DNA of 64,000 nucleotides from Diphasiastrum complanatum (taxonomy: Eukaryota > Streptophyta > Lycopodiopsida > Lycopodiales > Lycopodiaceae). The stretch covers positions 13,876,909 to 13,940,908 of the forward strand of contig CM055106.1 of assembly GCA_029204225.1 (NCBI GenBank). Direction: 5' to 3'. Of this stretch, positions 13,101-24,170 are shown piece after piece. The stretch's first letter is position 1, and each line of letters begins with the position of its first letter. Both the position numbers and the translations under genes were made by a program. The notes beneath the pieces were generated by a model. The model made no database searches. It had not been told where the DNA came from and saw only the letters and a list, made by a program, of their open reading frames with translations.

Positions 13101-16100
13101 CAAGCATCTTTTCAAAGACTGTCCTCGACGTACGGACAAGAAGCTCCATGTTATGCAACGTCAAGATGAGGGCAAGGATGAGGAAATTTTGGATGACTTG
13201 TTGGTAAGTGATGATGAGGACACTCGTCGTGTCATGACTATTTCGGTGCGGAAGCTTGTTCCAGAGGCACTAATTTGTTATTTGTCCACCAAGGCGCGTG
13301 AAGCTTATCAGTTTCCAGATAGTGAACTGATACGCATGAGGGGGAAGCTGGAAGGTCATGACGTGCTCGTCTTGTTTGACACCGGTTCCTCGGATAATAT
13401 TATCAATTCTCGCGTGGTGAGGAATTTTCGCTTAGCTACTGTTCCATCTAATTACCGGTATACTGTTGAGATACCAAATGGTAAGGGAACAGAGGATTGG
13501 GATGAAAGAATCTCTCGAGCGTCTTTGTCTATTCAGACATATACCGAGAAGTTAGATTTTGAAATTACTAAACTAGCTAAGTTTGATATTGTACTTGGTA
13601 AGCGGTGGCATGCAAGTAAGCAGCCCGCTATAGATTTTAAGTCACATGTGTATAAGTTTGGGCATGAGGGTATGTCTCATGTCTTAAAGGGGGAGACCAT
13701 CTGTTGAGGGTCCTCTTGTTACCTATATGCAAATCAAGAGAATGGAGATTCAGTATTTGTGGTTGTGTTATGTGAATGTTGATTCCAGTTTTGATTCTTA
13801 TGTTGATAATAATCAGATAAGCACACTCACTAATAAACCACAAGAAGCTTCATTTACTTTTGCATCCCCTAGTGCACATGCATTCTCATTATAGCCTAGA
13901 TGTGACCCAGCAAGTGAGTTGGAGAAGTGTCCATCCGCACTCAGTTTAAACCAAAGATGCAGGCCACGATCCGGAACGCGATCCGGAATGAGCGTTTCGG
14001 AACGTGATCCGGGATTTCCCATTAGGGTTTCCCAGAACGCAAATTTTTTTTGTTTTTTTTTTTCAAACCTGCCAATATGGGTATCATGTGAAAGGATTTC
14101 AAAAGAGCAGTTCTATTGCTTGATTTCAGATAGTTAATCCCCAATATCTGCTAGTCACTTCAATCAAATACTGAAGCAAATTGTTTTTGCAGATATGACA
14201 TTGGCTAATCATTTCATTTGTATCTGCTTCAGTATTTTTGCTGCTATTCATTGATCATTTATTGCAACTAGCTATGGGGATCCCCCCACAATAAAAAAAA
14301 AAAATTGCAAATTTTTTGCGATCCGGGACAAAGTTTCTGGTCCCGGATCGCTGACGATCCGGATCACAAGATCCGGATCGTTTTTCCAGCGGATCGCGAT
14401 CCGCGATCCGCTGCAACTCAGGTTTAAACACGTGCTGATTAGTAATATGCCAGAGGGATTGCCGCCTAGTCGGACCATTGATCATCATATTGAGCTCGTT
14501 CCAGGGGCAAGTCCGGTATGTAGGCCTCCTTATAGGATGAGCGCCTCTCCTATTTTACTCGTTAAGAAAAAGGATGGTAGTTTCCGAATGTGTGTAGATT
14601 ACAGGGGATTGAATGATCACTGTAAAGCACATGTATCCAATGCCCAGGATTGATGATCTACTGGATGCGTTGCAAGGTGCAACCATTTTTAGTAAGATAG
14701 ATCTCAAAAGTCGATACCATCAAATACGGATTCGAAATGAAGACGTCCAAAAGACGGCCTTCCGAACCCATTTCGGTCATTATGAGTTTTTGGTTATGCC
14801 ATTTGGGTTAACCAATGCACCAGCCATGTTCATGATGCTCATGAACGATGTCTTGCGAGACTATATGGGTAAGTTTGTCGTCAATTTTATTGACGATATA
14901 TTGGTTTTTAGTAAAGGGGTCAAGGAGCATGAGGTTCATCTCAAGACCGTATTGGGCAAGTTACAAGCTTTTGTCTTGTATGCCAATGCTCAGAAGACAG
15001 AATTGTGTAAGACTCGTGTCGAGTATTTGGGTCATGGCTGAGAGTATTTCGGTTGACCTAGCCAAGGTGGCTGTGGTTAAGAAGTGGCCGAGGCCTGCCG
15101 ATATACGCCAATTGCAATCTTTCTTAGGCTTTTGTAAGTTCTACCGGCGGTTTGTTAGGAATTATTCCTAGATAACTGCTCCTCTAACGGACCAGTTACG
15201 GAAAAACAACACTGTGGTTCGATGGAATGCTGAAGCTCAGCAACGTTTTGAGAACTTGAAGGAGTCTGTGGCCTCCAATCCTCAAGATTGTGGATACCCA
15301 GAAACCTTTTGACCTAGAGACGGATGCAAGTGGCATTGCTATAGGTGCAATGTTGAGCCAAGAGGGTAGACCAGTAGCCTTTGAGAGTAAAAAGTTGACA
15401 CTAGCTCAACATAGATATCCTACACACGAGCTAGAGTTGTATGCGATCATACATGCGCTCAAGGTGTGGAGGCAATATTTATATGGCGCCGAGTTTTGTG
15501 TACACAGATTTGAAAGGCCGCCAAGCTAGGTGGGCCGAGCTGATGCAGGAATTTCACTTGGAAATTCGCTACCGAAGAGGGAAGGAAAATGTGGTCGCTG
15601 ATGCACTATCTCGTATACTGCATCAGATGAGCTTTACTGCAATCGACAGTTGTCTCATGGAGGAGATTAAGAAGGCTCAAGAAAAGGACCCGCATTGTCA
15701 GCATGTGTGGCCTAATGCGCGCAAGGTAGTCGACCAAATGGAAGAGTCAGTTGAGGCTGTCGCTTCCGTAGAGGTACACACCAGTACATATCTAGCATAC
15801 ACCGTGAAGGATGGTATGCTAATGAGAAATGGAAGAGTTTTCATGCCAGACGTGAAGGATCTTCGTCGTAAGATACTTCATGAATGCCATGATAGTCCCT
15901 GCGCAGGGGTATTGATAAGACTAGTGAGCTTTTAATAAGGCATTATTTCTAGCCGCGATTGCAGCGGGATGTAAGAGAGTACATCCAGCGTTGCACGGCT
16001 TGCAAGTGAACAAGGCCGAGAGAGTAAGTCCTCCGGGCTTGCTACATCCACTTGAGATACCTACAGGAAGGTGGGAAAGCATCTCTATGGATTTTATTGT

Positions 16101-16907
16101 TGGGCTACCCAAGACCCAGAAAGGATTCAATTCCGTTATGGTAGTGGTAGACAGGTTTTCCAAGATGGCTCACTTCATCGCAACGACCAAGAAGGTTACA
16201 GCTCTGCAAGTTGCTGAGTTGTTTATTGAGAATATTGTCAGGTTGCATGGCCTTCCAAAGTCCATTGTTTCTGACAAGGATCCCAAGTTTACGGGAAACT
16301 TCTGGATTGAGGTGTTCGCCAAGCTGGGAACACAGTTGCGGATGAGTAGCTCTGAGCATCCTCAAACGGATGGTCAGACAGAGCGAGTGAATCAGATCTT
16401 GGAAGATATGCTTAGGGCATATGTTAGTAGTACGCGGGGCACGGGGGCGGTACCCTATGAGTCACTTAGTATTCACAGGTCACAGGGGCCAGGCATGCCA
16501 AGTGGACTGATCACCCACAGGTGGATGCCATGTGCCAGTGACGGGAATAGCAGGTAGAAGGACTCAAGGAGGGGGTGCCTATGGTTGGGAGGTTCATTCT
16601 ACACACCGGCCTTTTAGGATTCACGAGCTTGGAGAGACTTGCTTGTGACAGTCTTTATCTGAATGTATGGAAATGTTGTATCTAAATAAAATACTAAATT
16701 GTCACAAGTCATACACTCTTTAACTCACCTGCACAATCATGATCCCATTTTTAGATCATCACCAAGAAAGAATCATATACAAAATCTAGGTTTCTAGTCA
16801 ATCCAAGTACATTGGAGTAACAAAATGTACACACTCAATCTCTCACTTGCCAATGCTCTCATCTGGCATTCACTAAGGACATAGTACTATTCCCTATAGT
16901 TTCAAAG

Positions 16908-16960
<53 letters not shown>

Positions 16961-19900
16961 TCTTTACAGCAGTATGTTATTTTCCTCATGAGATGTCTCT
17001 CTTTGCGTGCTACTTATGTGAGCATTTGCTTCAATTAGGAGGAGCATGAGTTAGCCGTTTCTAAAGGCTTAGCTTGTTGGCCAAACTTTGGTGGATTCAC
17101 TTGCCACCCTCATAGTGGTAGCCATGGTATCGTGGATTATCTCATGACTCACCCTCTTTCACCCCATTCATCACTAACTTCCATATCTTCACCACCACCC
17201 TCTCTGACCACTCACACCTCTCTTTCCACCTTGGACACATCATACGCCCGACCTCACACCCTTCCTCCACTCCTAACCATGCACCAACATACACTTTGAT
17301 TAGGCCTGCATCCTTTTGTACCAGGAATCTCTCTGTTAGAAACCTCATCATTGAAGCCGACCAAACGAAGTAAGGACACAATCAAGTGACAATGCTCTGT
17401 AACCACCCATCCGCAAAGAAACTACCATCTCACCCCCGTGCACTGAAGCTATAGAGCACCATAAAGCACACTTAGGCCTCCACCAAGCTACCACGTCCCA
17501 TACCGCCTCAGCTTAGCATCGTCCTTCGCAATACGTACATCTCGAGGCAAGATATACTACATGGAAGAGGTCTTCATTATCCAGGTGAAAAAGAATACCT
17601 AGCTCATGGAAATCCACCTCTATATACATAGTACAGGTGGGGTCACACCTCTACCGACATGGTCATGTCATAACCATTTACACGCGTGGATTGCGCGCAC
17701 CGTCGCGAGTCAATAACTTTGGGTTACCCTGCACCAATAGAACATTGAAACGTGGCACCAAAATGACCTTTAGCTCCATACTAGCTTCTTCCCATATACC
17801 GAGACAGTCACCTCAAGTAACCTATTGCGTGCCCTTATGGGTATGTAACACTCTCTCCCCCTTTAAGAGCCTCTTCCTAAAGGGAGCAGACAAAGGAAGT
17901 TCGGTCATAAGTAGTCTTCCCTCTCCCAAGTGCCCTCATCATCTGATTTCCCTTTCCAATGGACTAAAAATATAGAAACCATCCAGTTTTTCAACTAGTG
18001 TTGACGAATGTTGAAAACCTTCTTTGGCACTGCCGGTATGATTTGCCTATCTGTTTTGAGAAAATAAATCAAGCATCAACAAGGAAAGACAGTTTACCAA
18101 AAAGACGAAGAGGAATCATGGCATGAAAATCTGCCTATCAACCTTATTGGTACAGATAGGGAACAAGTAGCAGATAAGGACCCTCAAAAGATTGAAGGTC
18201 AGGAGGAAAAAGCAGAAACAGCCAAGCAAATGCATAAAGAGAAAATTCTAGAGCAACACAAAGCCAAGTCACAGAGTCGAGCAGTCTAGTTATCTATACA
18301 ACCAGTGACAATCTAAGAAAATTGTGACAAGGTTCATGAAGGGATGCATGGAAACGTTGAAGGGCGCCCTAGAGATAGTTGCTCAATTAAAAGGGACTGT
18401 TATGAAGCGAGAAGAGACCAATGATTGGGTGGAGTGAAATGAGCCCATCAATATTATCCAAGTGCCAAGAGCAAAATCAGTGAGCGGTGTGGAAGAAATT
18501 CTAGATGAGGGTTGACAGTTGGAGGGCCCTATTTGTCCACTTATGAAGAAGTAACTAGATTTTATGAGGGTTTGAATTCACTGAAGGAGTAAATGACCGA
18601 TTTACCACCACTTCAAGAGGAAAATGCTAGATTGAAGATTGAGAATAAATTATTGAAGGCTGAAACATCATGGAGACTCGGTTGAAGGATGATGTTAAAG
18701 AGCTGTAGGGGAATCATATCCTGATCAAGCAGACCACCACTAGCAGGAATGTGATAGACAAAATTAGGCAGAGGCCCTAAAATCTGGAACTTGAAGAAAC
18801 TGTGGCCAAGCTGAGAAAACAATCAAACAGGGCTCATGGGCTACCGAACCCGATTAAATTCAAATGGAGGACTACAGTAGCAGGGGCCCTGGGCTAGTGC
18901 AGGACGATCTTGCCAGTCATCATTGCCCAGGGTTTGAAGCCATGAAGGCAACCACAGGCCCATTAATAAGGCCATTTCTTTTCACCAAGTAGGGATCGCA
19001 TGAGGGAGCATGAAAGAGCAACACAATTGCACCATCAACTTTCTATGCATCCTAGGTTGTGTGCAATGAGGAGTGCTGAGGAGAGATCAGCAGGATAGAA
19101 ACAATAAGTTCTGGGAGGAAGAAATTTTTTGAGAAAAGGTGTTTGAAAACGTGAAAACAAGGAAGAGCAGGTTTTTTGCTAAAGTCTTTAAGTCCTAACC
19201 TGAAGGAGAATGTTTTCTTCTATGGAGATTGTATTCTGAATGAACCGTTAGAAGTAGTTCAGAGTGTTACATATGAATCATGAGAGACAGTTATGCTGTG
19301 AATCTGATATCCATGTGTTTTGGTATAAATGTACACAAATGGGATAATATGTTTCCTATGCATGGCATTCTAATATAGAGTCATGAATGTGGAGATTAAA
19401 TTGGGAGGGAATTCAGTAGATGATGTTATGTTTCAACTCAAATGCCTCTCTTTATATGTGAATAGCTAATGAGTCAGAGTAATGTTCAGAGTTTCATGTG
19501 GGTGCCATAGAAGTTCTAGAATCAAAAGCATTTAGAGAGGGAAAATTTGGTTCAGTACTGGCTATTATAAGAGCTCTCTCTGTTGGAGAGCTGGTATAGT
19601 GGGGGTTAGATGAATTTGAGAGTAGACATAAATCTTACACAGGGATAATGGAAAGACAGTGAATAATACATGTAGATAAAAACAAACAGAATATCTACAC
19701 ATGAAAGTTCATTTTCACACTGACGAGGGATTTCCAGGCCAACTAGAAGTAGATCACCTGCTGCTAAAGGCAGGACAGATAGTCAGTCAATTGCCAACTG
19801 GCGTAAACAAAGCAAATACGGCAAGAACTACCTGATGCACATGGTAGGACAAATAGCACGAGAACCATGTGCACGGCAGATGACAAGGGGCTCGCCCACA

Positions 19901-22066
19901 ACAGGACAGATAGAGATGATGTTCAAATTGGCTGGTGTTGAGACAGATTGTGTAACCTACCTAGCAATAGGAAATAGAAGTCCTGGAACCACCCCGTGTA
20001 ACCAATGGAGGGGTACTGAGGTTGGAATCCAGGCACGGATTTTTCTCACCGGAGGCCACACAAGATTTGTTGATCTAACAATAAATCTGGAAAAATATGA
20101 CCAGGGAATACGAGGAATAGCTGGAAAAGCCATTTGGATGACTTTCTTTGGAAAATTTCAAACAAAAATAACACCAAAAGAGCCTCAAGCAAATCAACTA
20201 ATCTATCAGCATACATTTCAGTTTCCTGATGAAAAATGTAAATGTCATTGATGATCTACATACTATGCATTCAACAAGCAGACTAAATATCAACAACAAA
20301 AGCAGCACTATGTAGTATGAACTATAGTAGATGTACGTAATGAAGAAATTTTGCATGAAGACTGTTGAATGGGTTGCTGCTAATATAAGGTGTGGTCCAT
20401 CGGGTTCTGCGAAGAAGCCTGTTGTTCTGATGTAGCATGTCGCTAGTCTATGGTAGTTGTTTGGGTCTCAATCCAATGTAAAGGACTCTCTGAAGACCAT
20501 CACCCCAAGGTCATGGTCTTCAACACTTCCGAGAGCTTTATGTTGAGACAGGAGCTCCTTTTTGACAGTCGGCCGTTAGAGATTGTTCCATCCTACACTT
20601 ACTTGGGCACCCTTTTTACTGGTCCTATATTTAGTATGAGACAGACAGCCTCTAGTAGGCTTGGGAAAGGCCATGCTTCCCTTGCCCAGATGGAGAGATT
20701 TTGCTTCCGTAAGTCTATTCGAGATGCCTCGAGTAAGTGTCGGCTTTTTGACACCATTGTTTCTCCTACAGCCCTATATGCATCAGCTGCATGGTGCACG
20801 GGCCTTACCTCATCTGACTGGGCCAGTATCTCACGGTTATAGATCACTATGCTTTCACACACGATTCGGGCTAAGCCTTCAGTACCACATCAGATCATCC
20901 TTGCTGAGTTTGTGGTCCCGCCTATGTACCTTGATGCCTTACTCCAGCTCATCACATATATTCAGCGCGTCACTGCGTTCCAGTCTTCTGAGCAGAGATA
21001 TACTCAGGCTGCTCTCATTTCATCTCAGCATCTTCACAGTCAGGGATACCATGTGGCTTGGTTCTCTCAGGCCTCTAGACTTCTTAGCACACTCGGCATC
21101 TCTATCACTGCACTTCCTTCTGGTACCCATGACTACATCAGACGATTCATTTATAGAGCTTACCTTGATCGATCTTGGCATGGTCAGTTGGGTGTCAAAC
21201 CCGACTTTTATGGGCTTCATTTTTTGGAGACAAATGTATCAGGATCCCCACTGCTACCACTATACCTACGATCTGGATTATCACATGGTCTCAGATTCAT
21301 ATTGGGTCAGCTCTGTGTCTCTTCACACCAGCTTGAGATTGAGATTGGTCGGTTTCAAGGTACCCCACGAGAGGACAGGATCTGCCAGCTATGTTCCCTA
21401 GGTGCAGTAGAGACTGAGGAGCATTTTATTTTCATTTGCCCAGTTTATTATGAGATTCGTGGGAGATACTATTGCTTGTTCAAGGATACACCAATTACTT
21501 TGCGCTCACTTGTTACCTATGAGATGTTTCTATTACGACGAGATCTCCAGCCTCAGCATCAGATTGCTCCTGACACACAGCTTCAGATTACCTCCTTTTT
21601 CTCCAGACGACGTTCACGACCAGTCCCAGACTTAGATGATGATGACGAGGATGAGGATACGACTTTCCACAGAGATCAGAGGCAGTGCACCTCCCAGCAG
21701 CCAGACCTCTTTGGCCTACTACGAGGAGACGTCCTCCCTACATTCGACATCGGCAACAGATTTCAGTTTCACTCCCCACTATAGCTTGTATTACATCTTT
21801 TTTCAGTAGCTGCAGCAGCAACAACAGCAGTAGTAGCAGTATCACCTCCAGGACTTGATTTGCGGCTTGCTTCCATTATACATAGCCATTTCTTGCTTTC
21901 TACCTTTTGGTTTAGTTAACAATGGTAATTGTGTATAGCTTTATTAGATATGCTTTTCTTTCAGTTTTGGAGACGTTTTTCATACGCTCCCAGATGGTCC
22001 ACATACTTGATATGTACTTATTTGTCTTATATGCCTTTTGGCATGGAAAAGACATTAATAAAGCTT

Positions 22067-22139
<73 letters not shown>

Positions 22140-24111
22140 CAGATGTGCTCAAAGGTCAACTATAGTTTGTGAGAGCACAAAGCTCTTAAAGTTCGTATTA
22201 GTGGTATTTTGAACTCCCAAAATGTTGTTGAAAGAAGCTAAAAAGTTTTTGGGTGAGAATCGTCGACACCATAGCATAGGTATGGTTTTGAGGCAAAGAT
22301 CTAGTTTGCGGGATAGCAAAATCTACTTGGACAAAGATCTTACCTTCATCCAAGTGCAAGAACGTAGAAAGCAACGACAAGAAGCTCTAACAACTGGAAA
22401 GCGGCTTGTTTATCAAGATGATAATATTAGAATTGTAGATCGTAAGTCTATGGTTCATGAGAGTTTGAATTCTGAGATAGAATCGGAGTTAGAGAAATGA
22501 AGAGATATCTAGTTGACTTGTAAATGGTCTACTCACCATACAATCCTACTTATAAAATCTCTTCTTAGTTAGATTTCTTTTAGTCCTGTTGCTTTGACGT
22601 CATTGATCCGTCTGGTTTCAATCTTATGTGAAGTACTGGCATCTCACCTCCTCGAGATATTTGGTATCTCTATCACAGACCTCCCTTCGGGTACACACCA
22701 GTTCATCAAATGTTTTATATATAGAGCATATCTTGACCGAGCCTGACAAGGCCAATTAGGGGTCCAGCTTGATTACTATTGGACTCAGTTCTTAGAGCTA
22801 GGTTCCCTATTTTACCACATTACCTGGCTTCTAGACTATCATGGCCTCAGGTTCATACTTGGTAAGCTTCATATTTCTTCAAATCTGGTTGAGATTGAGT
22901 CCGAATGGTTCCAGGGTATTCCGAGAGAGGAAAGAATCTGTCGATTATGTTCTTTACATGAGGTGGAGTTTGAGGAGCACTACATCTTCCGATGCCCTAC
23001 CTACTATGAGATTAGGGGGAGATATCATTGCTTATTCCGAGATATGCCTGTTACACGGAGAAAGAAGCACTGCTCCGTCTTGGTTCCACTTTACCTGATG
23101 TACTGGAGTAAGCAACAAGCGGTGAAAATTCGAATTCCTTTTCTCGAGAATCACTTTTTTGGAGTGCAATCGGTTGTGTGGTATGTGTAGAATGTCATGT
23201 CCACGATTGGTCTCGGGTAGCGTGTCCACGCTAGGGATCAGTAGACCAACAACCCGTAAGTTAATTGTGACTATAAGGGAATTGGGGCCCTTATGTGTAT
23301 AAAGTCATAATTAATGGTTATAGGCCTAAACTCATGATGGTGGATTTGTATGGGTCTATCAGTGAGTCATTGGGGAACTGGATCACGTGGCCCAGATAGG
23401 CTGCAGAGGTGTCCAGTCAGGTGTCACAGTGCACTGCTAGTGGTGCATGGGCCTTGGAGGGTATAAGTATACCTATTGGGCTCTTACTAGTGTATCCTTG
23501 ATTGTGAGATTGGTAGCCGTATGCTGCTGGTGTGATGCCTCATTCCTCTTTAAGATTGATCCATAGCTTGGGGGCTAGATCCGTTCGATCTAGGATTGGT
23601 TGGGTTGGTTTGTCCACCATTTGTTTCCCTTGTGTTGCTTGTTATTGGCATGTTTAGAATAGGATCCTTGGTTTAGGACTTAATAGCTTGGGCCCCAAAG
23701 ACCCATCACATCTTGATTATCATTTATTGGACCCTAAATAGGAACTCCTTTGGAAATCATACGTACACCAATGTGGCCTCATTTGAGTGGGTGATTGAAG
23801 AGCAGAGTTAGCTTCCATTTCTGATAACCAAATTCTTGCTTCAATTTGTTTTCAGAAGTTCTTCCATGATCATTTTCACAATTATTCATTTGATCAGCTC
23901 AGTTGTATGGCGAATCCAGTCTATTTGCAGTTTTTTTAGTTTTACGTGAGTTGTTTTACTCGCCACTCTTTCCAAATCATGCAAGCACTACCTCATGGTC
24001 CCTTTCTCTTGGGAAAAAGAAAGGGTTGAAACCCATTGCATTCGAGGACATTTCTTTCTGTATGCAGGTAAGAACAAGAAACGGTAGAAAACAAAGGGAG
24101 AGGATAAGCAA

Positions 24112-24170
<59 letters not shown>

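Larger units (their letters stand above)
10848..16650 (+). mobile_element. Ty3/Gypsy LTR retrotransposon inside PYD3 intron 1
   Basis: The 5' LTR is 10848-11326 (TGTTAGAG...GTGACA). A primer-binding site at 11329-11340 reads TGCTATCAGAGC, 11 of 12 bases of the plant initiator-tRNA-Met consensus. The 3' LTR is truncated to 16434-16650 and corresponds to 11110-11326. Flanking pentamers gtcat (10843-10847) and gtctt (16651-16655) fit a target duplication with one change. The order gag, protease, RT, RNase H, integrase is Gypsy-type. Several stops, frameshifts and deletions plus a MITE insertion make it non-autonomous. It lies antisense to PYD3 within the intron. Confidence 0.9.

Noticed and set aside
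20661-21401. A 246-residue plus-strand ORF overlapping the LINE
   Set aside because: It is a different frame from the LINE ORF2 that carries the recognisable motifs; Ser/Leu-rich shadow.
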